From Pseudomonas sp. GM21 (lineage in GTDB: Bacteria; Pseudomonadota; Gammaproteobacteria; Pseudomonadales; Pseudomonadaceae): a stretch of 37,700 nt of DNA. The stretch is from the NCBI RefSeq assembly GCF_000282215.1, contig NZ_AKJS01000081.1, positions 1 through 37,700 of the forward strand, read 5' to 3'. The translations under genes and the position numbers were made by a program. Shown here in pieces: positions 1-9,985 of this stretch (the stretch's first letter is position 1; every line of letters starts with the position of its first letter). The notes below the pieces were generated by a model. It had not been told where the DNA came from and ran no database searches. It was given only the letters and a program-made list of their open reading frames with translations.

Positions 1-108
1 TGCGTAGCAGTCGTAAATCCTGAACGCGCGGATTTCCTGAAACACCGCATCGTCTGATTTCACGACTGCTTCGCAGCCGAACGCAGGCTTCGCCAGCTGC
101 TACAGGGG
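1..108. repeat. Partial REP-like element at the left edge ('gtagcagctg' family)
   Basis: Positions 61-107 carry a degenerate copy of the arm seen complete at 19134-19178: 'acgactgcttcgcagccgaa' followed by cgcag, cttcg and 'cagctgctacagg'. At the extreme left, 'tgcgtagcagtcgt' (1-14) pairs with 'acgactgcttcgca' (62-75) at 13 of 14 positions, so this is the right half of an inverted-repeat pair whose outer left arm lies before the window. It is non-coding. The element family is recognised from its other copies here; its mobility and function are not visible. Confidence 0.7.
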
Positions 109-160
109 TTGTGCCAGCCGCGCAGCAGCCACTTACCAGGCCCCCAAGGCGCACATGAGA

Positions 161-182
161 AACAATATCGTTTATCATTGTT
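161..182. promoter_or_regulatory. Candidate Fur box upstream of the iron transporter
   Basis: The stretch contains the dyad AACAAT (161-166) and ATTGTT (177-182) around an A+T-rich core. Read on the minus strand it includes TGATAAA C GATATTG, a partial match to the 7-1-7 Fur pattern TGATAAT N ATTATCA: good in the left half and weak in the right. It lies 38 bases before the start codon of the binding-protein gene, where an iron-responsive operator would be expected. The dyad is seen directly; Fur binding is inferred. Confidence 0.5.
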
Positions 183-219
183 TGAAGTTTTTGCAATGCG
201 ACAGTGAGGAACCCTGCGA

Positions 220-1230
220 ATGATGTTTCGAAATACCCTGCGCCGCGGTCTGACCTTTACCCTCCTCGGCCTGGCACTCGCCACACCCCTCACCCAAGCC
301 GCCGATCCGGTATCCCTGACACTCTATAACGGTCAACACAAGGAAGTCGGCGACGCCATCGCCAAGGCTTTCGAAGCCAAGACCGGCATCCACGTCAACG
401 TGCGCAAAGGCAGCAGCAACCAGCTCGCCAGCCAGATCGTGGAAGAAGGCGATCGCTCCCCCGCCGACGTGATTTACACCGAAGAGTCGCCGCCGCTGAA
501 CAAACTGGGCGAGCAAGGCCTGCTGGCGAAGACCGACGACACCACGCTGGCGGTTTTGCCCAAGGAATATGTAGCAGGCAACGGCACCTGGATCGGCATC
601 ACAGCTCGGGTCCGGGTCGTTGCATTTAACCCCAAGCTGATTGACGAGAAGGACCTGCCCACGTCGGTGATGGAATTCTCCGATCCAAAATGGCAAGGCA
701 AGGTCGGCTTCGTGCCTACCAGCGGCGCCTTTCAAGAACAGGCCGTCGCGATCATCAAAGTGCACGGCATGGATGCAGCGGAAGAATGGCTGACCGGCCT
801 GCGTGCGTTCGGCAAAACCTACAGCAACAACATGGTCGCCCTTAAAGCTGTGGAAAATGGCGAAGTCGCCACCGTACTGGTGAACAACTATTACTGGTTC
901 GCCTTGCAGCGCGAGAAAGGCCAGCTCGATTCGAAACTGCACTACTTCACCGGCGGCGACGTTGGCGGGCTGATCACCGTTTCCAGTGCAGCGGTGCTGA
1001 AATCCAGCAAACACCCACAAGAAGCCCAACAATTCCTCGCCTATATGGCCAGCGAAGAAGGTCAGCGCGTGATCACCCAGACCACCGCTGAATACCCGCT
1101 GCACAAAGGCATGGAGTCGGATCGTGGCCTCAAGCCGTTCAGCGAACTGCAAGCCCCAAATGTCACGCCGGCCGATCTTGGTAACGCCGAGCAAGCCCTG
1201 GACCTGGAACGCGACGTTGGCTTGAACTGA
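220..1230 (+). CDS. Iron(III) ABC transporter, periplasmic substrate-binding protein (FbpA/AfuA type)
   Basis: Product of 336 residues. It should capture ferric iron in the periplasm and deliver it to the permease encoded next. Residues 1-27 form a Sec signal peptide (Arg-rich start, hydrophobic run, cleavage near LTQA-ADP). The mature part reads as a type 2 periplasmic binding fold (DPVSLTLYNG near the N-terminus, ADVIYTEESPPL at 82-93). The adjacent tyrosines Y224-Y225 in NNYYWFALQ match the paired tyrosines that bind iron in the FbpA family. ATG 220 has GAGGA (206-210) nine bases upstream; ATG 223 is possible but spaced less well. The stop overlaps the permease start by one base (TGATG), which implies translational coupling. 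A candidate Fur site lies upstream. Iron specificity is inferred from family and site; another metal or an organic ion is not excluded. Confidence 0.88.
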   Translation: MMFRNTLRRGLTFTLLGLALATPLTQAADPVSLTLYNGQHKEVGDAIAKAFEAKTGIHVNVRKGSSNQLASQIVEEGDRSPADVIYTEESPPLNKLGEQGLLAKTDDTTLAVLPKEYVAGNGTWIGITARVRVVAFNPKLIDEKDLPTSVMEFSDPKWQGKVGFVPTSGAFQEQAVAIIKVHGMDAAEEWLTGLRAFGKTYSNNMVALKAVENGEVATVLVNNYYWFALQREKGQLDSKLHYFTGGDVGGLITVSSAAVLKSSKHPQEAQQFLAYMASEEGQRVITQTTAEYPLHKGMESDRGLKPFSELQAPNVTPADLGNAEQALDLERDVGLN

Positions 1231-2795
1231 TGAGCACACCGTTATCTACTCCCGCCTCGCGCGGGGGGTACGTGCCACGGCGCAAGCGGCCATCAATCTG
1301 GCTGCTGCTCCCGGTTCTGCTGCTGGTCGTGCTCAGCCTGTTGCCGCTGATGTACGTCGGGCTCAAGGCCTGGCAAGCCGGCTGGACCGAAGCGCTGCAT
1401 CTGCTGTGGCGACCTTATGTGTTTGGACTGCTGCGTAATACGTTGGCGTTGATGGCTGGCGTGACACTGGCCTGCGGCGTGATCGGCTTGTCGCTGGCCT
1501 GGCTACTGGAACGCAGCAATCTGCCGGGACGTCGTTTGTGGGGCGTGATTCTGTGCCTGCCATTTGCAGTACCGGCGTTTGTCAGCAGTTTCACCTGGGT
1601 ATCGCTCAGCGCTCACTTCGAAGGGCTGGGCGGGGCGATTCTGGTGATGACGCTGTCAAAGTACCCGCTGATCTTTTTGCCTGTGGCGGCGACGTTGCGC
1701 AATCTTGATCCCTCTCTTGAAGAATCTGCACGGACGCTTGGACAGAATCGTTGGGGCGTGTTTTTCAGAGTCACGCTGCCACTGCTCTGGCCATCATTGC
1801 TGGCGGGCTCACTGCTGATCGCGCTGCATATGTTGGTGGAGTTCGGTGCGCTGTCGATCATCGGCTTGCAAACCTTTACCACAGCGATTTATCAACAGTT
1901 CGAACTGGAATTCAGCAATGCCAACGCGGCGATGCTTTCAGCGGTGTTGCTGGCGCTGTGCCTGATATTGCTGTGGCTGGAACTGCGGGTTCGCGGCAAG
2001 GGCCGGCATGTTCGTACCGGCCAAGGCGCGGCGCGACAAGCGGAACAGGTTCAATTGGGGCCTTGGACCCGCGCCGGACAGCTTTACTGCCTGACCCTGG
2101 CGATCATCGGCAGCGGCATTCCGCTGGGGATGCTCGTGTATTGGTTGGCGGTCGGCTCTTCAGCCGCGTTCCCGGTGGCGGCGATTGGTGAAGCACTGTT
2201 GTCGTCACTTGCTCTTTCACTAGGAGGCGCGGCGCTCTGCCTGGTACTGGCCGTTCCGGTGGGATTGCTGGTGGTGCGCTACAAAGGCCGATTGGCGATC
2301 TGGGCCGAGCGCTTGCCGTATCTGCTGCATGCACTGCCGGGCCTGGTGATTGCGCTGACGCTGGTGTACTTCGCCCTGCACTATGTGCCGGCGCTGTACC
2401 AGACATCAGCATTGCTGCTGATCGCTTATGCGTTGTTGTTTCTGCCGCTGGCACAGGCGCCGATTCGAACGGCCCTGAACAAGGCTGCGCCGCAATTGGA
2501 AGAGGCCGCGCGCACGCTGGGGGCTACGTCGCTCACTGCGTTTTGCCGGATTACCTTGCCGATTATTTTCCCGGCGCTGGGCGCGGCGTTTGCGCTAGTG
2601 TTTCTGGATGCAATGAAGGAGCTGACGGCGACGCTGCTGTTGAGCCCGACCGGGCTCAATACCTTGGCGACCGAGGTTTGGGCGCATACCGCGAATGTGG
2701 AGTTTGCGGCGGCGGCGCCTTATGCGGCGCTGTTGATTTTGGTGTCGGGGGTACCGGTTTATTTGTTAACCACCCGGATGTATTTGAGCCGTTGA
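1230..2795 (+). CDS. Iron(III) ABC transporter permease (FbpB/SfuB type)
   Basis: Inner-membrane permease of 521 residues, with two fused binding-protein-dependent transport domains and about 12 hydrophobic segments. Each half has an EAA loop that contacts the ATPase: EESARTLGQNRWGVFFRVTL at about 164-183, and the matching EEAARTLG...RITLP stretch at about 424-444. The duplicated architecture and length are usual for FbpB/SfuB ferric permeases, which serve as both halves of the channel. It starts one base inside the preceding stop codon. No ATPase gene follows: the next feature is an inverted repeat and then a gene on the other strand. The ATPase must therefore be encoded elsewhere or shared. 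Confidence 0.9.
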   Translation: MSTPLSTPASRGGYVPRRKRPSIWLLLPVLLLVVLSLLPLMYVGLKAWQAGWTEALHLLWRPYVFGLLRNTLALMAGVTLACGVIGLSLAWLLERSNLPGRRLWGVILCLPFAVPAFVSSFTWVSLSAHFEGLGGAILVMTLSKYPLIFLPVAATLRNLDPSLEESARTLGQNRWGVFFRVTLPLLWPSLLAGSLLIALHMLVEFGALSIIGLQTFTTAIYQQFELEFSNANAAMLSAVLLALCLILLWLELRVRGKGRHVRTGQGAARQAEQVQLGPWTRAGQLYCLTLAIIGSGIPLGMLVYWLAVGSSAAFPVAAIGEALLSSLALSLGGAALCLVLAVPVGLLVVRYKGRLAIWAERLPYLLHALPGLVIALTLVYFALHYVPALYQTSALLLIAYALLFLPLAQAPIRTALNKAAPQLEEAARTLGATSLTAFCRITLPIIFPALGAAFALVFLDAMKELTATLLLSPTGLNTLATEVWAHTANVEFAAAAPYAALLILVSGVPVYLLTTRMYLSR

Positions 2796-2801
2796 GACCG
2801 C

Positions 2802-2893
2802 CATCGCGGGCAAGCCCGCTCCCACAATGTCTTCTGTTTCACACAACATTTGTGTTCACAGAAGCACCTGTGGGAGCGGGCTTGCCCGCGATG
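2802..2893. repeat. REP pair (BIME-like), 'gtgggagcggg' family
   Basis: Two perfectly complementary 25-bp arms, 2802-2826 and 2869-2893, share the core 'gggagcgggcttgcccgcg'. Each arm also has internal dyad symmetry (cgggcttgcccg). The spacer carries a further nested inverted repeat, cttctgt (2830-2836) with acagaag (2858-2864). The whole unit can fold into one long hairpin between the convergent permease and chemoreceptor genes. This core is the common REP of fluorescens and putida-group pseudomonads. It may also help end transcription in both directions, though there is no clear T-run. Confidence 0.9.
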
Positions 2894-2912
2894 CGTCAGC
2901 CCAGACAACCGA

Positions 2913-4847
2913 TTAAGCCCTGAACTGCCCCAGACTAGCCTTCAACTGCGCCGCCAAGCCATCCAGCACCTTGCCGCTGGCCGTGGTTTCCACTACAGCC
3001 TGAGCCGCTTTCTCAGCCTGTGCATGAATGGTCTCAACCCGCCCCCGCACTGCGTGCGCACCTTGCGCCTGATGCGCCGCGGCCTGAGTCGCCAGACCAA
3101 TCGCCGCATGCACCTGCTCGACCGATGCCTGCACCGACTGCTGCAACCGCGCACTGTCGCGCAATACCAGCAAACCTTCGCTGGCCTGGCGCCCCGCCTG
3201 ACCAATCGCAGCCACCGCCTCACGCGCGCCTTGCTGCAAGGCAACGATGTGCGCCTGGATGTCGCCGGTCGAGCTCTGCGTCTTGCTTGCCAGAGCCCGC
3301 ACTTCGTCCGCAACTACCGCAAACCCGCGACCAGTCTCGCCCGCACGCGCTGCTTCGATGGCGGCGTTGAGTGCCAGCAGATTGGTTTGCTCGGCGATCC
3401 CATGAATCACCGTCAACACCACTTCAATCTGCTCGCTCTGCTGCGCCAGCCGCTCGATGACTTTCGCACCGGTATCGACCTGGCCGGCCAACGCTTCGAT
3501 CAGGCTGCCAACTTTCGCCGAGGTCCGGGTGTTTTCATCAGTGGCCGAACGAATGTCCACCACCTGTTGCAAAGCAGCTTGCATGGCGTGGCTTTCTGAC
3601 TGGGCTTCATCAGCCATCCGCGACAGCGCGCGCAGGCTTTCGGCCACTTCATCACGCTGCATGCCCGCCGCCTTGTCAGCCCCGGCATTACGCAAAGTCA
3701 TGGCGCCGATTTCCACGCCGGTGCGCTGGGCCACATCGCCCGCCTCGCGCACAATTGGCTGCAACTTATCCACAAAGCGATTGACTGCCGAGGCCATGTC
3801 GCCGATTTCGTCCTTGCTGTTGATCTGCACACGCTTGGTCAGGTCGCCCTCGCCCGCCGCCAGATCATCCATGGCACTGATCAACAACTTCAAGCGGGTG
3901 ACTACTCGACGCCCCAGCACCACTGCCAGCAACAGCAACACACCGCAACCGACCAGCGCCAGGCCCATACCGATGCGCCAGCGCAAGGTCGCCGCCGCTT
4001 CCTGCACAGTGCTGGCGGTATTGGCTTTCATTTCAGAGGCCGTGGACTGCGCCGACTGCAAACGCGCACCCATGGCCGCTGCACTGTCTGCGGCCGCGCC
4101 CTTGAGACTGTCGCCGACCAGTTGATCACTGCTGGCAATCAGCGCCGAGAACCGCTTGTCCAGGGCCGCCAGATCGGTTTCCACCGAGGCGGTGGAGACA
4201 CCCATCACGACCTTGCCGATTTCCACGCCATTAGGGTTGATCGAGGCTTCAAGGTAATAAACCGATGGGGCGTTCTTCGCCGCGTCCAGCACCTTGTCCA
4301 GCGCGCGCTCGCCTTGACCTTTTTCCAGCAAGGCCTTGTTGATCGGGTTTTCGCGATTCAGATAGCGCGTCAGGTGCTGCCCCGTTGCATCGTCGTAAAC
4401 CACGAACAACACATTGGGATTACGCTGCGCCCGGCGGGCAAACTCAGACAGGGTGGGAACGTCGCTGTCCCACATGGCGCGGGGAGCGACCGAGGCAAGA
4501 AGCTGCGCCATATCATTGGCGGAATCCTTCAGGTCTTTTTCCAGCGTGGCTCGCAACTGTGCCTGCTCATCCTTCAATCGCGAGGATAAACCGGCGGTAA
4601 GGCGCTGACGCGTGCTGGTGGAGAGGCTGTCGAGGCTCGACGTGACCTCACGTCCCGCCTGCTCAAGCTCGCCAGAGAGTTTTTGACTGTCGGCGCCCAG
4701 GCGCACAGCCAGATCGGCTTCCAGCGCAGTTACTGTGCTCCGGGTCAGAGCAACAGCCACCAGCACCTGCACCAAAAGGGCGATACCCAGCGTAATGAAC
4801 ACAGGCCGCAATAAACGACTTTGTAACAATGAGAGAACGGCTGACAC
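2913..4847 (-). CDS. Methyl-accepting chemotaxis protein
   Basis: Transmembrane chemoreceptor of 644 residues that should signal through CheW/CheA to bias flagellar rotation. Order: TM1 at about 13-35; a periplasmic ligand region at about 36-290 with helical ends and a central part (about 112-220) that could be a small Cache-like sensor; TM2 at about 292-313; HAMP at about 313-365; then the cytoplasmic coiled coil. The conserved hairpin tip is clear around 484-518, including [20 protein letters not shown] and [15 protein letters not shown]. The C-terminus (SLGQFRA) has no CheR-docking pentapeptide, which is common in Pseudomonas receptors. The start is GTG 4847 with GAGGG seven bases upstream. 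The ligand cannot be told from sequence. It is monocistronic, with a repeat pair downstream and the purA terminator upstream. Confidence 0.93.
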   Translation of the reverse strand: MSAVLSLLQSRLLRPVFITLGIALLVQVLVAVALTRSTVTALEADLAVRLGADSQKLSGELEQAGREVTSSLDSLSTSTRQRLTAGLSSRLKDEQAQLRATLEKDLKDSANDMAQLLASVAPRAMWDSDVPTLSEFARRAQRNPNVLFVVYDDATGQHLTRYLNRENPINKALLEKGQGERALDKVLDAAKNAPSVYYLEASINPNGVEIGKVVMGVSTASVETDLAALDKRFSALIASSDQLVGDSLKGAAADSAAAMGARLQSAQSTASEMKANTASTVQEAAATLRWRIGMGLALVGCGVLLLLAVVLGRRVVTRLKLLISAMDDLAAGEGDLTKRVQINSKDEIGDMASAVNRFVDKLQPIVREAGDVAQRTGVEIGAMTLRNAGADKAAGMQRDEVAESLRALSRMADEAQSESHAMQAALQQVVDIRSATDENTRTSAKVGSLIEALAGQVDTGAKVIERLAQQSEQIEVVLTVIHGIAEQTNLLALNAAIEAARAGETGRGFAVVADEVRALASKTQSSTGDIQAHIVALQQGAREAVAAIGQAGRQASEGLLVLRDSARLQQSVQASVEQVHAAIGLATQAAAHQAQGAHAVRGRVETIHAQAEKAAQAVVETTASGKVLDGLAAQLKASLGQFRA

Positions 4848-4951
4848 TTAAAATCCCTCTGCTTTAGCGCCATTAAATTGATGGCGCGCTGGAAGCGATG
4901 CTTTTAATCAAGATCACAGCAAAGGTCATGCCGTCCAACAGGCATAAACGA

Positions 4952-4977
4952 CAAAGGCCCCGATTAAGGGGCCTTTG
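4952..4977 (-). terminator. Rho-independent terminator of purA
   Basis: A perfect 10-bp stem (caaaggcccc at 4952-4961 with ggggcctttg at 4968-4977) has a six-base loop. On the minus strand it is followed by tcgttt, and on the plus strand by tttt. It lies 20 bases past the purA stop. The T-run is modest in the purA direction but the stem is strong. Confidence 0.8.
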
Positions 4978-4997
4978 TTTTGTACATCAACGACTTA

Positions 4998-6341
<1,344 letters not shown>

Positions 6342-7529
6342 TCAAGAAGCCAGCGGCAATACTTGCCAAAGCCCGTTCTGCTGAATCAATTGCCGGTCGC
6401 AGTCCGCTTCACGGGCGGCGGCCAATGGTTGCCCAGGCAATGCCTGAACGACACGCTGACCCTCACTGCGCAACTGGCAAACCTGCTGCCAGAGTGCCGC
6501 ATCCGTACTGTCAGGCATCCAGATACCGCCAGACGGTAGCTCGATTTCAGCACGCCCCAGGGTCACCAGGGTTTTCAAATCGGTAGAGAAGCCGGTGGCC
6601 GGACGAGCGCGACCGAAGTCGGCGCCGATGTCGTCGTAACGACCGCCCTGGGCAATGGACTGGCCAACACCCGGCACGAACACCGCGAACACCACACCGG
6701 TGTGGTAGTGGTAACCGCGCAACTCGCCCAGGTCGAAATACAGCGGCAGTTCCGGGAAACGCACGGACAAACGCTCGGCAATCGCCAACAGGTCGTCCAG
6801 AGCAGCCAGAACAGGGGCCGGAGCATTCGCCAGACGCTCGCGGGCAGCGCTCAGCACTTCACGGCCGCCACACAGATCAACCAATGCGCGCAGCATGCCC
6901 GACAGATCGGCAGGCAGGCCTTCGGTCAAGGTAATGACCTCATCGATGGCCTTGCGTTGCAACGCATCGAACAATTGTTGCTCGACTTCGCCGGACAATC
7001 CGGCAGCGCGGGCCAGGCCACGGTAGATGCCGACATGACCGAGGTCCATGTGCACATCCGGCACATCGGCCAGTTGCAGCATAGCCAACATCAGGCTGAT
7101 GACTTCCACATCGCTGCTCGGGCTGCCATCGCCATACAACTCGGCACCCAACTGGATCGGGCTGCGCGAGGACGACAACGCACGAGGCTGAGCGTGCAGC
7201 ACGCTACCGGCATAGCACAGACGGCTCGGACCTTCGCGGCGCAAGGTGTGCGCATCGATGCGCGCCACTTGCGGCGTGATGTCGGCACGGAAACCCATCT
7301 GCCGACCCGATTGCGGGTCGATGACCTTGAAGGTACGCAAATCGAGGTCCGAACCCGCGCCGGTCAGCAAGGATTCCAGGTACTCGATATGGGGAGTCAC
7401 GACAAACTCGTAACCCCAGCTCTGGAACAGATCCAACACCTGACGACGCGCCACTTCAATGCGCGCAGCTTCAGGTGGCAGTACTTCTTCGATGCCATCT
7501 GGCAGCAGCCAGCGGTCTACCGTTGCCAT
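6342..7529 (-). CDS. hisZ: ATP phosphoribosyltransferase regulatory subunit
   Basis: HisZ is a catalytically inactive class II histidyl-tRNA-synthetase paralogue. It binds the short HisG and confers activity and histidine feedback control at the first step of histidine synthesis. The 395-residue length fits. The conserved start [18 protein letters not shown] and the synthetase-like stretch [20 protein letters not shown] are visible, as is the later [20 protein letters not shown]. The start is ATG 7529 with AGGGGAA upstream. The start codon overlaps the stop of a 24-codon potential reading frame (7603-7529) by one base. hisG is not in the window. It is followed closely by purA. Confidence 0.96.
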   Translation of the reverse strand: MATVDRWLLPDGIEEVLPPEAARIEVARRQVLDLFQSWGYEFVVTPHIEYLESLLTGAGSDLDLRTFKVIDPQSGRQMGFRADITPQVARIDAHTLRREGPSRLCYAGSVLHAQPRALSSSRSPIQLGAELYGDGSPSSDVEVISLMLAMLQLADVPDVHMDLGHVGIYRGLARAAGLSGEVEQQLFDALQRKAIDEVITLTEGLPADLSGMLRALVDLCGGREVLSAARERLANAPAPVLAALDDLLAIAERLSVRFPELPLYFDLGELRGYHYHTGVVFAVFVPGVGQSIAQGGRYDDIGADFGRARPATGFSTDLKTLVTLGRAEIELPSGGIWMPDSTDAALWQQVCQLRSEGQRVVQALPGQPLAAAREADCDRQLIQQNGLWQVLPLAS

Positions 7530-7844
7530 TACGCCATTCCCCTATGATCCGGGCGGCAAGCCCTCGGGCGAGCCTTGAGTGAAGCAGAAAATGATCGGCT
7601 CATGTGCAAACCACGCGCATGAACGACACGGCGAAAAGCCTCAAACCGGCTTCGCCAACCACTTTCCTCGAAAATCCTGTCGAGTCATTCAACTCGGTCT
7701 TCTGCCTGAAAACAGCAATCAAACGTGCAGACGCAAAAAAGCCGGGAATTTCCCGGCTGCCGCATCATACACACGTTTTCCCAAAGGATCACCCCGCCCG
7801 AGGCTTTAGCCGCCAGGCGGGGGAAGATTCAGGTCAACGCGGTA
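7530..7844. other. 315-base intergenic stretch between hisZ and hflC
   Basis: I see no convincing gene here. It holds the hflC terminator (7735-7758) and a G+C-rich hairpin directly after hflC (ccccgcc 7792-7798 with ggcgggg 7816-7822). A 24-codon minus-strand reading frame (7603-7529) runs into the hisZ start. In other proteobacteria, including P. aeruginosa as I recall, a small DUF2065 (YjeT-like) gene lies at this point; I could not find a reading frame for it. The hisZ promoter should lie between about 7540 and 7735 but I could not place it with confidence. Confidence 0.6.
7735..7758 (-). terminator. Rho-independent terminator after hflC
   Basis: The stem is agccggga (7740-7747) with tcccggct (7751-7758) and a three-base loop. 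On the minus strand it is followed by six T residues (7740-7735). It lies about 87 bases beyond the hflC stop, ends the long nnrD-to-hflC array, and separates it from hisZ-purA. Confidence 0.85.
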
Positions 7845-8714
7845 TCAAGGCTTGGCTTTTTCCAGGTAACGGAAGAAGTCGCTGCTTGGGTCCAGGACCA
7901 TGACGTCGGATTTGTTCGCGAAGCTTTCACGGTAGGCGCGCAGGCTACGGTAGAAAGCGTAGAACTCCTGGTCCTGGCCGTAAGCCTTGGAGTAGATCGC
8001 AGATGCCTGGGCATCACCGTCACCGCGAACCTCTTCAGATTCACGATAGGCCTCAGCCAGCAACACGCGGCGTTGACGATCGGCGTCGGCACGGATGCCT
8101 TCTGCCAGCTCGTTACCCTTGGCGCGGTGCTCGCGAGCTTCACGCTCACGCTCGGTGCTCATACGCTCGAACACGCTGCGGTTCACTTCTTTCGGCAGAT
8201 CGATGGCCTTGACCCGAACATCGACGACTTCGATGCCCAGTTCTTTTTCCGCCATCTTGTTCAGCGAAGCGGTGATGTCAGCCATCAGCGCGTCACGCTC
8301 ACCGGAAACCACTTCATGCAGCGTGCGCTTACCGAACTGGTCACGCAGGCCTGATTCCAGACGACGGGACAGACGCTCGTCGGCGATCTGCTTGAGGCCG
8401 GAAGTTGCGGTGTAGAAGCGCTCGGCATCTTTCACGCGCCACTTGGCGAAGGCATCCACCATGACGGCTTTCTTTTCCAGCGTCAGGAAGCGTTGTGTCG
8501 GTGCATCCAGCGTCATCAGGCGTGCGTCGAACTTACGCACCTGGTTAACGTAAGGCACTTTCACATGCAGGCCCGGCTGAACATCGGTCTGGACTACGCG
8601 ACCGAACTGCAGCAACACCGCACGCTCGGTTTGAGCCACGATGTAGAAGCAGTTCCAGGCAGCGATCGCCACGACGACGACGACAATAAGGGCGATCAGC
8701 GATTTATTGCTCAT
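7845..8714 (-). CDS. hflC: FtsH protease modulator HflC
   Basis: SPFH/band-7 membrane protein of 289 residues. With HflK it forms the large periplasmic cage around FtsH that tunes degradation of membrane proteins. It has one N-terminal anchor (residues 5-26, LIALIVVVVVAIAAWNCFYI), a band-7 domain beginning QTERAVLLQFGRVV, and a long helical region with AEAYRESEEVRGDGDAQA, a typical HflC stretch. The ATG overlaps the hflK stop by one base (TGATG), and GGGAGAG upstream provides the ribosome site. It is the last gene of the array and is followed by a terminator. Confidence 0.97.
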   Translation of the reverse strand: MSNKSLIALIVVVVVAIAAWNCFYIVAQTERAVLLQFGRVVQTDVQPGLHVKVPYVNQVRKFDARLMTLDAPTQRFLTLEKKAVMVDAFAKWRVKDAERFYTATSGLKQIADERLSRRLESGLRDQFGKRTLHEVVSGERDALMADITASLNKMAEKELGIEVVDVRVKAIDLPKEVNRSVFERMSTEREREAREHRAKGNELAEGIRADADRQRRVLLAEAYRESEEVRGDGDAQASAIYSKAYGQDQEFYAFYRSLRAYRESFANKSDVMVLDPSSDFFRYLEKAKP

Positions 8715-9889
8715 CAGCGACTCTCCCTGGTACGTGCTTGCTGTTGTTGCAGATCAGCTGCTGCACGTGTATTCGCTTCATTGCTGCTGGCTGCCGCGCC
8801 CGACACTGGAGCGCTGCTGGTGTTGCGACCGCTTTCAACCATCTTGTCGAGCGGCAAGTACAGCAGATTGCTCTGGCCATTCTTGTTGCCGGTCACGAGT
8901 ACCTTGCTGGTGTTGGTGAAGACTTCCTGCATGGTGTCCAGGTACAGACGCTCGCGAGTGACTTCAGGGGCCTTGCGATACTCGGCCACAAGCTTGGTGA
9001 AGCGATCGCCCTCACCCTTGGCGCGCGAGACGGTTTCGTCACGGTAACCATTGGCATCTTCGAGGATACGCTGGGCCTGACCACGAGCTTCCGGCACGAC
9101 GCCGTTGGCATAGGTTTCAGCCTGGTTGCGCGAACGCTGCTCGTCTTCACGGGCACGGATCACGTCATCGAAAGCTTCCTGAACTTCACGCGGTGCCGCT
9201 GCGTTCTGAACGTTGACCTGGGTAACAGCGATACCGGTGCGATAAGTATCCATGAAGCGTTGCAGACGCTCCTTGATCTCGCTGGCCATCAACTCACGAC
9301 CTTCAGTCAGCACCTGGTCCATGGCGGTAGAACCCACCACGTGACGCAAGGCACTGTCTGTCGCTTGCTGCAGGCTGATTTCCGGCTGATCAACATTCAG
9401 CACGAAATCCTGCAGGTTGCTGATCTTGTACTGCACGGTCAGTGGGACTTCGACGATATTTTCGTCTTCGGTCAGCATTTGCCCCTGCTTGGTGTACGAA
9501 CGCTCACGCGTCACGTTTTCCATGTACTTTTTGTCGATCGGCGGGAAATAGATGTTCAGGCCAGGGCCAACGGTTTCGTAGTACTTGCCGAAGCGCAGCA
9601 CTACGGCTTGCTCCTGCTCGTCGACGACGTAGACCGCGCTGTACAGCCAAACGGCCGCCAGCACGACAAGGCCGATGCCAAGAATGCCGCCGAAGCCGCC
9701 ACTCTTGCCCGAACCACCGCCGTCATCACCGCGTTTCTTACCACCACCGAACAACCCGTTCAGGCTTTCCTGCAGCTTTCGGAAGGCCTCGTCGAGATCC
9801 GGTGGTCCCTTGCGGTCGCCGTTATTGCGGCGCTTGCCACCCCAAGGATCCTGATTATTCGAGTTGCCACCCGGCTCATTCCAAGCCAT
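8714..9889 (-). CDS. hflK: FtsH protease modulator HflK
   Basis: Partner of HflC in the HflKC-FtsH complex; 391 residues. The N-terminal cytoplasmic tail is rich in Gly, Asn and charged residues (MAWNEPGGNSNNQDPWGG). A single membrane segment (about 67-89) follows, then the band-7 domain (DEQEQAVVLRFGKYYETVGP) and a helical segment with IRAREDEQRSRNQAETYANG. The C-terminal tail is rich in Ala, Gln and Arg. I chose ATG 9889, because MAWNEPGG is the family N-terminus and GGAG lies eight bases upstream; the longer frame to 9925 has no such support. It sits 96 bases after hflX and is coupled to hflC. Confidence 0.97.
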   Translation of the reverse strand: MAWNEPGGNSNNQDPWGGKRRNNGDRKGPPDLDEAFRKLQESLNGLFGGGKKRGDDGGGSGKSGGFGGILGIGLVVLAAVWLYSAVYVVDEQEQAVVLRFGKYYETVGPGLNIYFPPIDKKYMENVTRERSYTKQGQMLTEDENIVEVPLTVQYKISNLQDFVLNVDQPEISLQQATDSALRHVVGSTAMDQVLTEGRELMASEIKERLQRFMDTYRTGIAVTQVNVQNAAAPREVQEAFDDVIRAREDEQRSRNQAETYANGVVPEARGQAQRILEDANGYRDETVSRAKGEGDRFTKLVAEYRKAPEVTRERLYLDTMQEVFTNTSKVLVTGNKNGQSNLLYLPLDKMVESGRNTSSAPVSGAAASSNEANTRAAADLQQQQARTRESR

Positions 9890-9985
9890 AGCGCTCTCCA
9901 TCTGATAAAGCAAAGACGCACCCACGGCGCGCCGACCAATGCTACAGAATGCCTGTCACCACGGCACAACCGCTTTCTCAGGCTT

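Noticed and set aside
2802..2893. CRISPR repeat unit
   Set aside because: Only two inverted arms occur, with no direct-repeat and spacer periodicity and no cas genes.
4848..4930. Possible FliA promoter before the chemoreceptor gene
   Set aside because: TTAAAA and GCCATCAA can be found on the minus strand, but the spacing is about two bases too long and the -10 has only five of eight matches, unlike the motAB site.
7740..7790. Terminator-attenuator controlling hisZ
   Set aside because: A TATGAT lies just before the stem, but there is no supporting -35 and no alternative fold; the stem is explained as the hflC terminator.
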